DNA of 64,000 nt from Aphanothece sp. CMT-3BRIN-NPC111 (GCA_019359765.1 JAHHGU010000005.1:62001-126000); one strand, 5' to 3'. Positions 25,663 through 35,463 are shown, counted from the stretch's first letter. Numbers and translations are program-made. The notes: generated by a model not told the origin, from the sequence alone.

Positions 25663-26121
25663 AATTTTACAACCCTATCGTGAGACTGCATTTTTTATAT
25701 ATTTTTTATTCTCACTAACCTGCGAAAATACAGCTTCATCCTTAGAGATTGTTTTATGTGCACTCCAGGAATAGTTAGTGTTAAGTTAGTTGGTAATGCT
25801 CGCTACAAAAACTTACTACTTAGAGGCGCTTAATTATTTGTAAGATGGGTAGAGCGCCAGCGTTATCCATCAAATATAAGCGCGATCTTGGCTTACTATA
25901 ACCACTACGCGCTCTTCCTTTGCTAACGAAAAGACTGCGGCGATCTGCCTAAACCCCATCTAGGCTATAACATCCTTTAATTAAATTACCCTACTTATAA
26001 AAATTATATCTAAGTTTTTAAACCTAGTCAGGCCTCCTTTATTTTTCAGAGAGCGGCAGGAAGATGGCAACATCTAGGAGTAGAAATTCAGGAAGTATTT
26101 AGGGCGGCTCTATTATGAAAA
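25663..26121. other. AT-rich spacer
   Basis: No gene was seen on either strand. A short imperfect inverted repeat (GATGG...CCATC, about 25843-25870) is present. Promoter of the 25662 minus-strand gene expected at its left end. Confidence 0.5.
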
Positions 26122-26889
26122 TCAAGAACCCAACATAGTGTTCAGCCGCTTACTATCGCGAATAGCATGACCCTCAGGGTCGTTGTTGAAATATACATAA
26201 ACATCAGCTTTCTCTTGGAGAAAGGAGCGGATATGCGTTGCCCAGTTAGATAGTTCTTCATCACTGTAACCAATGCCCCTTTGTCCGCTGTGCATGCGGA
26301 TATATGTCCAGGGGGCAGTCAGGCGAATATCCAGGGGAACTGTTGGGCTGACTGGCAGGCAGAGGGCTGCACCCGCACGCTCTAATAGTTCATAAACCTG
26401 GGGAATTAGCCAACTTTGGTGACGGAATTCAAATGTATATCTTTGATGGGGATAGGAGGCAAGCAATTCTAAGAAAGACTGAAGACGCTCAATATTTACA
26501 GGCCAGGTGTGAGGAAACTGAAATAAAATAGGCCCAAGCTTTTCTTGCAAGCCAGTCGCGCGCTCCATCAGGCGAGACAGCGGCTCAGTAGGGTCTTTTA
26601 ATTTCTTCATGTGGGTGAGATAGCGACTACCTTTGACTGCAAACAGAAAGTTTTCAGGTGTTTGCGATCGCCAATTTTCAAATACAGATCGCTCTGGCAG
26701 ACGATAGAAGGAGAAATTAACTTCTACAGTGGCAAAGTGCTGTGTGTAAAATGGCAGTTGCTGGTCGCTTGCCAAGTGTGGTGGATAAAACAAGCCCATC
26801 CAATGCTTATAAACCCAACCGCTGGTGCCTAAAAATAGCTGCGGAGCTGATGCAAGAGATTGATAGTTCTGAGCTTGTCTTTCAGCCAT
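26122..26889 (-). CDS. DUF72 family protein (YecE-like)
   Basis: 255 residues, TIM-barrel-like DUF72. FLGTSGWVYKHWMGLFYPP is the family start. FATVEVNFSFYRLPERSVFENW, FLFAVKGSRYLTHMKKL, FEFRHQSWL and the C-terminal VYVYFNNDPEGHAIRDSKRL are all diagnostic. The biochemical function of DUF72 proteins is not known. ATG start at 26889. Confidence 0.93.
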   Translation of the reverse strand: MAERQAQNYQSLASAPQLFLGTSGWVYKHWMGLFYPPHLASDQQLPFYTQHFATVEVNFSFYRLPERSVFENWRSQTPENFLFAVKGSRYLTHMKKLKDPTEPLSRLMERATGLQEKLGPILFQFPHTWPVNIERLQSFLELLASYPHQRYTFEFRHQSWLIPQVYELLERAGAALCLPVSPTVPLDIRLTAPWTYIRMHSGQRGIGYSDEELSNWATHIRSFLQEKADVYVYFNNDPEGHAIRDSKRLNTMLGS

Positions 26890-27149
26890 CCAGTTGTCCT
26901 AGTTGAACTAAACCTTATCTTAAGGTGAACCACCAAGCTCAAGCGATTAAAACTGTCTGGAAGGAAAGCGGATATTGCGATCGCAATATTATTGGTACTT
27001 GCTCTCACGCCTGTTGGCGAACCCAGCTTAGGCAAACTTTGTTTACATAGCTCCCAGATTAAAGCCTGCGGACTTAACCCCTTAGGGGTATGGACTACAG
27101 AGGACAATAGTCCAAGATGTCAGAATAAGAGAATTCAGGAGGCAAGAGC

Positions 27150-28253
27150 GTGGGTTCTGAATTATCGTCAGAAGTCTCCTCTAAGCTAGGGTTGATCCGA
27201 CAAGCCCTAACTGAAGCTGGGGCGCAAGGTGTAAGATTACGCGGCACGGACTGGTTTGCTTGGGCAACTGCTGGTGCTTCTAATACCGTGCTACTTACTG
27301 CTGAAACCGGAGTAGCAGAAGTGCTGGTAACTTTAGAAGATGCCTGGGTATTGACTGATGAGATTGAAGCCCAGCGTTTAAAAGATGAGGAACTTCCAGC
27401 AAATTTCCAGGTGCAAGTCAGCTCTTGGACAGATGCGGCAAGCCGCGAGTCTTTTGTGCAGTCAGCAGCTAACGGGGGAAAGATTTTGAGCGATCGCCCT
27501 ATCCCTCATGTCGAGAAGCGATTACCCCCGTCTCTACAAGCTCATAAACGGGTAATGATGTCCAGTGAGCTAGAGCGATATCGTCAAGTAGGGCGTAAGG
27601 CAAGTGAAGCGATGACTGAGGTACTTTCAGCCGCCAAGCCTACTTGGACAGAATATCAGCTTGCGGGTGCAGGGGCAGAGGCATTATGGGCAAGAGGACT
27701 GCATCCCGCCTTGACACTGGTAGCTGGCGAGAGGCGTTTACCGCTTTACCGTCATGCTACAGCTACTAGTGAAGAAATTGGGCGGGAAGCAATGATGGTA
27801 TTTTGCGCGAGGGGATATGGTTTGTATGCGAATCTCACCCGATTTGTCAGCTTTGGTTCGCTTCCCCCTGAAAAGTCTGATTTGCACCGCCATATCCGCG
27901 AAATTGAAGCGGAATCATTGAATTTGTGTAACCCGGAAACAGAGCTTAATACTGTCTATCAAGCTTTGGCTCAAGCATATCAGCAGCATGGATATCCTAA
28001 TGCAATCCGCGAGCATCACCAGGGAGGAACGACAGGATATTTAGCTAGAGAAGTTGTGGCAAATCCTGATACAAGCGATGTATTAAGAGAAAACATGGCT
28101 GTTGCCTGGAATCCAAGTTTATCAGGAGCCAAGATTGAAGATACTTTTGTCATCCTTCAGGATGGAAAGCTAGAAAATCTGACTTTCGATGCAAATTGGC
28201 CTAGTGTTGAGGTAGAAAAAAGGCTGCGCCCTGTACCTTTGGAAATTACATAG
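27150..28253 (+). CDS. M24-like (creatinase-fold) protein, metal ligands lost
   Basis: 367 residues. An N-terminal creatinase-like domain (about 10-140) is followed by a pita-bread M24 domain (about 145-365). The usual metal-binding positions are substituted: CARGYGLYANLTRF replaces the D...DxTR Asp pair (about residue 225), and WNPSLSG sits where a Glu-Pro is usual (about 320). HHQGGTTGY (about 288) and KIEDT (about 328) keep one His and one Glu. It is probably not a metallopeptidase. GTG start at 27150 with AGGAGG at 8 bases. It lies directly before galactokinase. Confidence 0.75.
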   Translation: MGSELSSEVSSKLGLIRQALTEAGAQGVRLRGTDWFAWATAGASNTVLLTAETGVAEVLVTLEDAWVLTDEIEAQRLKDEELPANFQVQVSSWTDAASRESFVQSAANGGKILSDRPIPHVEKRLPPSLQAHKRVMMSSELERYRQVGRKASEAMTEVLSAAKPTWTEYQLAGAGAEALWARGLHPALTLVAGERRLPLYRHATATSEEIGREAMMVFCARGYGLYANLTRFVSFGSLPPEKSDLHRHIREIEAESLNLCNPETELNTVYQALAQAYQQHGYPNAIREHHQGGTTGYLAREVVANPDTSDVLRENMAVAWNPSLSGAKIEDTFVILQDGKLENLTFDANWPSVEVEKRLRPVPLEIT

Positions 28254-28338
28254 CCAGCCAACGCCTCACTTTTTGTCATTGACGCATTACTCATTACCCT
28301 AAAACCAGCCTGGGATTTTAATCACAGGTATAGCGAAA

Positions 28339-28354
28339 GTCCACCGAAGTGGAC
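28339..28354. repeat. Short perfect hairpin GTCCAC-CGAA-GTGGAC
   Basis: A 6-bp stem with a CGAA tetraloop, 85 bases after the M24-like gene stop. There is no T run on either side; it may be a repeat or a weak terminator. Confidence 0.4.
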
Positions 28355-28478
28355 TAAATATTAAACTTCACTAGGATCAAGCCGACGCATGCCTATTAGC
28401 TGTGGGAGTTCAGTCCCTGACGGATGATGGCGTTTGTGCAAAATATCAGTTTTTCCCTCTTTTGCTCTCAAAAAAACT

Positions 28479-29549
28479 ATGAAAGATTTCCAGCAAATAT
28501 TTGGTAAAGCACCTGAAGCGCAAGCCAGCGCACCAGGGCGGGTGAATTTACTCGGCGAACACACCGATTACAACGATGGATTTGTGCTACCTACGGCTAT
28601 TCCCCAACGTACTACAGTGCATTTGGGTATGAGTAAGGATGGACAGCACCACTTCTACTCTGAAGATTTAGACGAACAAGTCAGTATTTTAGACGGCAAT
28701 GATACGCCCTCTGGATTTTCGAGTTATATATATGGATGTATTCAGCTTTTAGAGCAGGAAGGCTACACCATACCGAAGATAAATCTGCACGTTAGTTCAT
28801 CTGTACCGATAGGTTCTGGTTTGTCTAGTAGTGCGGCGCTGGAAGTGGCAACCCTAAGAGGAGTGCGATCGCTTTTGAATCTACCTCTCGATGATGTGCG
28901 TATTGCCCAAATAGCACAGCAGGCAGAAATCCAGTATGCTGGCGTACAATGCGGGATTATGGATCAGATGGCATCGAGCCTAGCTGATGCTGAACATATG
29001 CTGTTTCTGGATACGCGTACCCTGGAGTTGCGAGTTATACCTTTCCCAACGGGTACAGAAATTGTAGTTATGGATAGTGGTGTTCCACGCACCTTAGCAG
29101 GAAGTGGCTATAACCAGCGGCGTGCTGAGTGCGAGGAAGCTGCACGGCTACTGGGAGTAAAAGCTTTGAGAGATATCACCGATCCTCAAGCGGTGGAAGC
29201 TTTACCCGAACCCTTGCGGCGTCGCGCTCGTCATGTAGTCAGCGAGGATAACCGAGTGCTGGAGGTATTGGAAGGAGTATCTGCTGAACGCTTTGGCGAG
29301 CTAATGAATGCTTCCCATGCCAGCCTGCGCGACGATTACGAGGTTTCTGTGCCAGCCTTGGATACGTTGGTAGCTATGCTGCAAGAAACTAAGGAAGTGT
29401 TCGGCGCACGCCTAACAGGTGCTGGTTTTGGGGGTGCATGCGTGGCTTTGGTTGCTGCGGGAGAAGCTAGAGCGATCGCAAATGATGTCCTTGAGCGCTA
29501 CAACAGTGCCGATTTCTTAGGAAAGATTCTCGTGCCCCAGGTTAGTTAA
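28479..29549 (+). CDS. galK: Galactokinase
   Basis: GHMP kinase that phosphorylates galactose at C1, the first Leloir step. About 356 residues. The N-terminal galactokinase signature GRVNLLGEHTDYNDGFVLP, the ATP loop SSVPIGSGLSSSAALE and the third motif LTGAGFGGACVAL are complete. The catalytic Asp is in GIMDQMASS. The ATG at 28479 (MKDFQQIFGKAPE) is chosen; the longer frame from 28434 adds 15 non-conserved residues. No galT is visible in the window. Confidence 0.95.
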   Translation: MKDFQQIFGKAPEAQASAPGRVNLLGEHTDYNDGFVLPTAIPQRTTVHLGMSKDGQHHFYSEDLDEQVSILDGNDTPSGFSSYIYGCIQLLEQEGYTIPKINLHVSSSVPIGSGLSSSAALEVATLRGVRSLLNLPLDDVRIAQIAQQAEIQYAGVQCGIMDQMASSLADAEHMLFLDTRTLELRVIPFPTGTEIVVMDSGVPRTLAGSGYNQRRAECEEAARLLGVKALRDITDPQAVEALPEPLRRRARHVVSEDNRVLEVLEGVSAERFGELMNASHASLRDDYEVSVPALDTLVAMLQETKEVFGARLTGAGFGGACVALVAAGEARAIANDVLERYNSADFLGKILVPQVS

Positions 29550-30321
29550 GCTATTGTCCATAAGCAAAGCGCAGCAACATCCTTTTAATAGCCAGCGATG
29601 GCTTCACCTCGGCTTAGAACCTAAATATAGCAATCCTAAATGATTTGTAGAACGTAACCACACCCCCGAAGCCGTGGGTGCGGTGACAGATGAAAGTAAA
29701 AATCCCTGAATCATTTAGGACGGCTATAGTAAACATTAGGAATTAAAATCGAACTTTATTGCCATATTTGTAAAAATAGTGAATAAATGGCGTTACTATA
29801 AGCTATCTGAAGAGTTAACCATAGCAATTCTTCTCTTATCAGTTTATAACAGTGTCAAGCATCGGTAGAGATTCCGCGCTGTATTCAAAATGACAAAACT
29901 GGGGCTTTTTTGAATAATTTATTGCATAGTTTAAATTCGCGCCCCTGTATTAATGAAGCTTTATAGCCGTCATAATTTCCTTCTTGCTCACCGGATTTCT
30001 AGCGTTTTTTTGTATCTGTGCTAACATTAAAGCGTATCTTCAAATATATCCTTAGATATAACTAAAATAGTTCCTCTGGTAGAATTGCTTAAGAAGAAAA
30101 CCCCTTATTGTTGTTGAAGCCGAGCGATTTGAGCCGGGCAAATAGCTAGAGAAGTTGTTAAGCAGGAATAAAAACAGTGATTTGTTGATGCCAAGCGTGA
30201 TTTTCTCTTTGAGAGTTATTCACTGTTCACCCTTCCATGTAACTCCGCGTCTGCTTAACCTATTGCCTCTAAATGCTAAAGCTAGCTCAAAAAATCCAGG
30301 AATAAATATCTCAAAAAACTT
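29550..30321. other. Long spacer before the GT-UGM fusion gene
   Basis: 772 bases without a recognisable gene. A MITE-like element lies at 29626-29728. The remainder is AT-rich and includes the expected promoter of the 30322 gene; no convincing ORF on either strand. Confidence 0.55.
29626..29728. mobile_element. MITE-like element, TATAGCAATCC family
   Basis: 103 bp. The left end TATAGCAATCCTAAATGATT and the reverse complement of the right end, TATAGCCGTCCTAAATGATT, match at 18 of 20 positions. TA borders on both sides suggest TA-target insertion, as for IS630/Tc1-type transposases. The inside has a GCACCC/GGGTGC-like hairpin and no ORF. Confidence 0.75.
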
Positions 30322-32718
30322 ATGACCCAACACGAAACTTCAATAAAGAACAATAGTCTCAGCAACGGCAATTCATCGAAGATGCAAGCAGCGCCCATGC
30401 AGGCATCTAACGCAAGTAAGCATTCGTTAAACAATAGCGTCACCCAAACGCCGGATCTTGTTTGCCTGTCCCACTTGCGTTGGAATTTTGTATTCCAAAG
30501 GCCGCAACATCTTTTGACCCGCTGCACCCAAGGACGGCGGGTATTTTTCATAGAAGAGCCGATGTTTAGTGCCGATCCCGTGGGCAGGATTGATGTTACC
30601 TGCCATGAGAGCGGAGTGTGGGTTGTAGTGCCGCATCTGCAAGAGGGACTTAGTGAAGATGCGATCGCCGACGCGCAAAAGGTGCTCCTTGATGGCTTGT
30701 TTGCGGAACACAATATCAGTCAGTACATCTGCTGGTACTACACGCCAATGGCGATCGCTTTTACGCAACACCTGAAGCCATTAGCCGTTGTCTACGACTG
30801 CATGGACGAGCTAGCTGCATTTAAAGGCGCATCACCTATCCTTAAAGAATATGAAGCAGAATTATTCCGTCGTGCCGACTTAGTATTTACAGGAGGGCAG
30901 ACCCTTTACGAAACCAAGCGCAACCAGCATCCCAACGTCTATGCATTTCCTAGCAGCGTAGATGTAGCGCACTTTGCTTCTGCCAGAAACATCTCCTCAG
31001 ATCCAGTTGACCAAGCAAATATTCCCCATCCGCGCTTGGGATTTTATGGGGTAATAGACGAGCGCATGGACATCGAACTCCTTGATGGCATTGCCGCAGC
31101 ACGACCTGATTGGCATTTGGTCATCATTGGGCCAGTTATCAAAATTGACCCGGAAGTTCTACCGCGCCGCGAAAATATTCATTATCTCGGTAGTAAAGAT
31201 TATAAAGAACTACCATTATATCTTGCCGGGTGGGATTTAGCGATGCTGCCCTTTGCCCGCAACGAATCAACGCGCTTTATTAGCCCTACCAAGACTCCAG
31301 AGTACTTGTCAGCAGGTAAGCCTGTTGTTTCTACCTCAATCCGAGATGTGGTTCGTCCCTATGGACAGGACAAACTGGTACGGATTGCAGATACCGTTGA
31401 GGAGTTTATCGCTGCTGCTGATGCAGCCATGCAAGAAGATACCAAAGAGTCAGGATGGCTGAGTCGGGTTGATGCCTTCTTAGAGCAGACTTCTTGGGAT
31501 CGCACTTTGGCATCAATGTGGCAGTTAATTGAGTCGGCAAAGGGTGCAAAAGACTCTGCTACCAATGGCAAGGCAGGGCAAGTAACAAAAGCGCAACCAC
31601 CTGGCATTGTTACCAGAGACTTTGTATTTGATTACCTGATTGTGGGTGCAGGCTTCTCTGGAAGCGTCATAGCAGAAAGGCTGGCAACTCAGTGTGGCAA
31701 AAAAGTCTTGATTGTGGACAAGCGTAACCATATTGGCGGGAATGCTTATGACCACTACGATAACTCAGGCGTTCTCGTACACAAATACGGCCCACACATC
31801 TTCCATACCAACTCCCGTGAAGTTTTTGAGTACCTCTCAAAGTTCACTGAGTGGCGCTCTTACGAACACCGCGTGCTTGCCAGTGTTGATGGACAACTGG
31901 TTCCCATCCCGATTAACCTCGATACCATCAACAAGCTTTATGGCATGAACCTCACCTCGTTTCAGGTGGAAGAGTTCTTCCGGTCGGTAGCAGAACCCAA
32001 AGATTATATCCGCACTTCCGAAGATGTAGTAGTGAGCAAAGTGGGACGAGAACTTTACGAGAAGTTCTTCCGCAACTACACGCGCAAACAATGGGGACTC
32101 GATCCATCGGAACTAGATAAGTCAGTCATTGCTCGCATCCCTACGCGCACAAATCGGGACGATCGCTATTTTACAGACACATACCAGGCAATGCCGCTGC
32201 ATGGGTTTACTCGGATGTTCGAGAATATGTTGTCTCACCCGAACATCAAAGTCATGCTGAACACGGATTACCGGGAAATCCAAAAGGCAATTCCCTGTCG
32301 GGAGATGGTCTATACAGGTCCCGTGGATGAGTTCTTTGATTTACGCTACGGAAAGTTGCCGTATCGTTCGCTGGAGTTTAAGCACGAGACGCACAACACG
32401 CCTGTGTATCAACAAGCGCCAGTAGTGAACTATCCGAACGAGCAACTGTATACCCGCATTACTGAGTTCAAATACCTGACCGGACAAGAACACTCGAAAA
32501 CTAGCATTGTCTACGAGTTCCCGCGTGCAGAAGGCGACCCGTACTATCCTGTACCACGTCCAGAGAACGCCGAACTCTACAAGAAATACAAGGCTCTGGC
32601 AGATGCTACTTCTGGGGTGTATTTTGTAGGACGCTTAGCAACTTACAAGTACTACAACATGGATCAAGTAGTGGCTCAAGCGCTCAAAGTCTATAGCTCT
32701 ATCCCTACCCGAGTTTAA
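30322..32718 (+). CDS. Glycosyltransferase fused to UDP-galactopyranose mutase
   Basis: 798 residues with two enzymes. After a polar linker-like N-terminus (1-45), a GT-B glycosyltransferase extends over about 46-410 (LSHLRWNFVFQRPQHLL, VVYDCMDELAAFKG, LGFYGVIDERMDIELL, TKTPEYLSAGKPVVST). A Ser/Lys/Thr-rich linker leads to a full-length UDP-galactopyranose mutase from residue 437: the FAD-binding start DYLIVGAGFSGSVIAERLA, then RNHIGGNAYD, KYGPHIFHT and the end TYKYYNMDQV. The mutase makes UDP-galactofuranose; the transferase may use it. ATG start at 30322. Confidence 0.92.
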   Translation: MTQHETSIKNNSLSNGNSSKMQAAPMQASNASKHSLNNSVTQTPDLVCLSHLRWNFVFQRPQHLLTRCTQGRRVFFIEEPMFSADPVGRIDVTCHESGVWVVVPHLQEGLSEDAIADAQKVLLDGLFAEHNISQYICWYYTPMAIAFTQHLKPLAVVYDCMDELAAFKGASPILKEYEAELFRRADLVFTGGQTLYETKRNQHPNVYAFPSSVDVAHFASARNISSDPVDQANIPHPRLGFYGVIDERMDIELLDGIAAARPDWHLVIIGPVIKIDPEVLPRRENIHYLGSKDYKELPLYLAGWDLAMLPFARNESTRFISPTKTPEYLSAGKPVVSTSIRDVVRPYGQDKLVRIADTVEEFIAAADAAMQEDTKESGWLSRVDAFLEQTSWDRTLASMWQLIESAKGAKDSATNGKAGQVTKAQPPGIVTRDFVFDYLIVGAGFSGSVIAERLATQCGKKVLIVDKRNHIGGNAYDHYDNSGVLVHKYGPHIFHTNSREVFEYLSKFTEWRSYEHRVLASVDGQLVPIPINLDTINKLYGMNLTSFQVEEFFRSVAEPKDYIRTSEDVVVSKVGRELYEKFFRNYTRKQWGLDPSELDKSVIARIPTRTNRDDRYFTDTYQAMPLHGFTRMFENMLSHPNIKVMLNTDYREIQKAIPCREMVYTGPVDEFFDLRYGKLPYRSLEFKHETHNTPVYQQAPVVNYPNEQLYTRITEFKYLTGQEHSKTSIVYEFPRAEGDPYYPVPRPENAELYKKYKALADATSGVYFVGRLATYKYYNMDQVVAQALKVYSSIPTRV

Positions 32719-33060
32719 GGCTCGCATCAAAAAAGTTTTGAGTTATGAATTGTGAGGTTTGGGTTTCCTGGAAATTCAATGCTTAATAGTTCACATCTCA
32801 AAACTTTTCCATAGTGATTACGCAGAACAGATCCCCCTTTCTCAGGGTAGAAAAATTTATCACTCTTTGAAAACCAGACTTGGGGGGTCTCCCCCCAAAC
32901 CCCCCGTTGGGGGACGGTCGCGTCCCCCAAGCCCCCTCCGAAAGGTTTGGCGGGTTTGATGCCTATATTTCCTTTCTAGACAATGAAGTAGTCCTGCTTT
33001 TTTCAGAGGGCTAGCGGGGGATGCAAGTTTTCATGTTTCCGGTGCATAAGCCTTATTCCT
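32719..33060. other. Spacer with G/C-run hairpin
   Basis: No gene. Around 32880-32940, runs of G and C (GGGGGGTCTCCCCCC, then CCCCCCGTTGGGGGACGG) form nested stems, a common cyanobacterial spacer type. A pair of such stems could stop transcription after the GT-UGM fusion gene. Confidence 0.5.
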
Positions 33061-33239
33061 AACTATTCCAGGCTAGTTAATGAAGGCATCAATACGTGAA
33101 GCATGACTTTTTTATTTAACTCAAAACTCAAAACTCAAAACTTTCTTAACTATTCCAGGCTAGTTAATGAAGGCATCAATACGTGAAGTATGGCTTTTTT
33201 ATTTAACTCAAAACTCAAAACTCAAAACTCAAAACTTTC
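33061..33239. repeat. Tandem duplication (85 + 92 bp) with CTCAAAA heptamers
   Basis: The unit beginning AACTATTCCAGGCTAGTTAA is repeated in tandem: 33061-33147 and 33148-33239. The copies differ at two bases (GCATGAC versus GTATGGC) and by one extra CTCAAAA heptamer in copy 2. Each unit ends with three or four heptamers. The ATG at 33190 of the downstream gene is inside copy 2. Confidence 0.85.
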
Positions 33240-35463
33240 CTCCCATCCCTTAGAGGTGTGGGCTGGAGTGGAGTGTACAGTTAACCGTGTCGGCGATAAC
33301 TATTTCGACCAGTTAGAACGCAACGGTCACGTTACACGTATTTCCGATCTAGATTTATTTGCAGAATTGGGCGTGCGTGCTATCCGCTACCCAGTCCTCT
33401 GGGAGCGCACCGCGCCCAACGGTTTGGAGACTGCGGACTGGTCATGGGCAGATGAGCGCTTAGAGCGCTTGCGCTCTCTGGGCATCCTGCCTATTGTTGG
33501 TCTAGTTCACCACGGTAGTGGGCCGAGGGATACTAGCTTAATAGATCCGGCATTCCCGGAAAAACTTGCTGTATACGCGCGTGCAGTTGCGGAACGCTAT
33601 CCTTGGGTAACTCATTACACGCCGATAAATGAGCCACTGACCACAGCACGCTTTAGCGGCATGTACGGTCATTGGTATCCTCATGGTCGTGACGACCTAA
33701 CGTTTGTGCGTGCCTTGCTAGGGCAGTGTCGTGGGGTTGTGTTGGCGATGCGGGCGATCAGGGAAGTTAATCCCAACGCGCAACTGGTGCAAACCGAGGA
33801 TTTGGGTAAAACCCACAGCACGCCTCTACTTGCGTACCAAGCTGAGCTGGAGAACGAGCGGCGCTGGATGAGCTTGGATTTACTATGCGGTCGCCTAAAC
33901 CGCGATCGCCCGATGTGGAGTTATTTGCGCTCCTGCGGTGCCGAGGAGTCGGAACTAAATTGGTTTTTGGAGAATCCCTGTCCACCGGACTTAATGGGGA
34001 TTAACCATTATGTGACGAGCGAACGCTTCCTAGACGAGCGCTTTGAACAGTACCCTACTTGGTCGCATGGTGGAAATGGACGGCACCAGTACGCAGATAT
34101 AGAGGCGGTACGGGCGCGGCACTGCACAGAAGGTCTGGCTGGACACCGTACTCTTCTGAAAGAGGCGTGGGAACGCTACAAGCTGCCACTAGCTGTTACC
34201 GAAGCACATATAGGCTCCACCCGCGAGGAGCAACTGCGCTGGTTGAAGGAGGTTTGGGACGTAGCGCATAGTCTGCGACACGCAGGAGTGGATCTGCGTG
34301 CTGTCACCGCTTGGTCTCTCTTGGGTGCATACGACTGGAATATTCTAGTGACCCGTGATGTTGGTCACTACGAGCCGGGTATCTTCGACCTACGCGGGCC
34401 CCATCCACGACCTACAGCTCTTGCCCGGATGCTAAAAGATCTGGCGACCGGACAAGAACCAAACCACCCGCTTATTTCCATGCCTGGGTGGTGGCGCAGA
34501 CCCGACCGACTGCACTATCCGCTAGTTAGTGGTTCCCTAGATGATTTTGAATTAGGCTCTACTGGTGAGAAAGCAGAATTCCTCTGGGATGAAATACCTT
34601 CTAATAATCCCAATCCAGTGCCTCAGCTGGCGATCGCTGGCGCGACAGGAACACTGGGTAAAGCTTTTGCCCGAATCTGCGAACTTCGGGGCATCCCCTA
34701 CCGCCTCCTAAACCGCAAGGAGATGGATATTACCGATCCCGCGTCTATTGATAAGGTGTTAAGCGAGCTAAAGCCGTGGGCAGTTGTCAACGCTGCTGGG
34801 TACGTGCGCGTAGACGATGCGGAACGCGAACCGGATGCCTGCTTGCGCTCTAATGCTGAAGGTGCAGCAAACTTGGCTGTTGCTTGCGCTCATCATAAAG
34901 TAGCGCTACTCACATTCTCATCAGATCTGGTATTCGATGGAGCAAACACTACCCCTTATATAGAAAGCCACGCCGTCGCCCCCCTGAACGTATATGGACG
35001 TAGCAAGGCGATCGCCGAAATGCGGGTTTTAGAATCCTTACCCTCATCGCTGGTAATTCGTACCAGTGCCTTCTTTGGGCCGTGGGACGAGTATAACTTT
35101 GTGAGCATCGCCTTGCGCGAGTTAGCAGCAGGAAATTCTTTTGTGGCGGCAGAAGATGCGATCGTTTCTCCCACCTACGTTCCAGATCTAGTAAATGCTA
35201 GCTTAGATCTGTTAATTGACGGGGAATGTGGAGTGTGGCACCTTGCCAACAAGAGTGAAATTGCCTGGGCTGACTTAGCACGACTAGCTGCCAAGCAAGC
35301 TGGTGTAAATGCCAGCCGTATAGAAGCCCGTCCGCAACAAGACTTAGGTTTTGCTGCTACCCGCCCCGCCTACAGCGCCCTTGGTAGCGAACGTGGTGTT
35401 CTACTGCCCACCCTTGATCATGCTCTAAGCCGATATCTCAGCGATTGCAAGATTTCGTTTTAG
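33190..35463 (+). CDS. GH1-like glycosidase fused to RmlD-type reductase
   Basis: 757 residues. A family 1 glycoside-hydrolase-like barrel spans about 20-430, with TPINEPLTT (acid/base Glu, about residue 147) and LAVTEAHIG (nucleophile Glu, about 337). An RmlD/dTDP-4-dehydrorhamnose-reductase-like SDR spans about 478-757 (AIAGATGTLGKAF, LVFDGANTTPYIE, NVYGRSKAIAE with the YxxxK pair). The first 16 codons ([16 protein letters not shown]) are translated from an STRR array, so the natural start may be GTG 33256 (EVWAGVE). Probably acts on a cell-surface or nucleotide sugar; substrates unknown. Confidence 0.88.
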   Translation: MAFLFNSKLKTQNSKLSSHPLEVWAGVECTVNRVGDNYFDQLERNGHVTRISDLDLFAELGVRAIRYPVLWERTAPNGLETADWSWADERLERLRSLGILPIVGLVHHGSGPRDTSLIDPAFPEKLAVYARAVAERYPWVTHYTPINEPLTTARFSGMYGHWYPHGRDDLTFVRALLGQCRGVVLAMRAIREVNPNAQLVQTEDLGKTHSTPLLAYQAELENERRWMSLDLLCGRLNRDRPMWSYLRSCGAEESELNWFLENPCPPDLMGINHYVTSERFLDERFEQYPTWSHGGNGRHQYADIEAVRARHCTEGLAGHRTLLKEAWERYKLPLAVTEAHIGSTREEQLRWLKEVWDVAHSLRHAGVDLRAVTAWSLLGAYDWNILVTRDVGHYEPGIFDLRGPHPRPTALARMLKDLATGQEPNHPLISMPGWWRRPDRLHYPLVSGSLDDFELGSTGEKAEFLWDEIPSNNPNPVPQLAIAGATGTLGKAFARICELRGIPYRLLNRKEMDITDPASIDKVLSELKPWAVVNAAGYVRVDDAEREPDACLRSNAEGAANLAVACAHHKVALLTFSSDLVFDGANTTPYIESHAVAPLNVYGRSKAIAEMRVLESLPSSLVIRTSAFFGPWDEYNFVSIALRELAAGNSFVAAEDAIVSPTYVPDLVNASLDLLIDGECGVWHLANKSEIAWADLARLAAKQAGVNASRIEARPQQDLGFAATRPAYSALGSERGVLLPTLDHALSRYLSDCKISF

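Noticed and set aside
26970..27000. ATATTGCGATCGCAATAT palindrome as a regulator site
   Set aside because: It is a HIP1 octamer with symmetric flanks; such extended HIP1 palindromes are expected by chance in a HIP1-rich genome.
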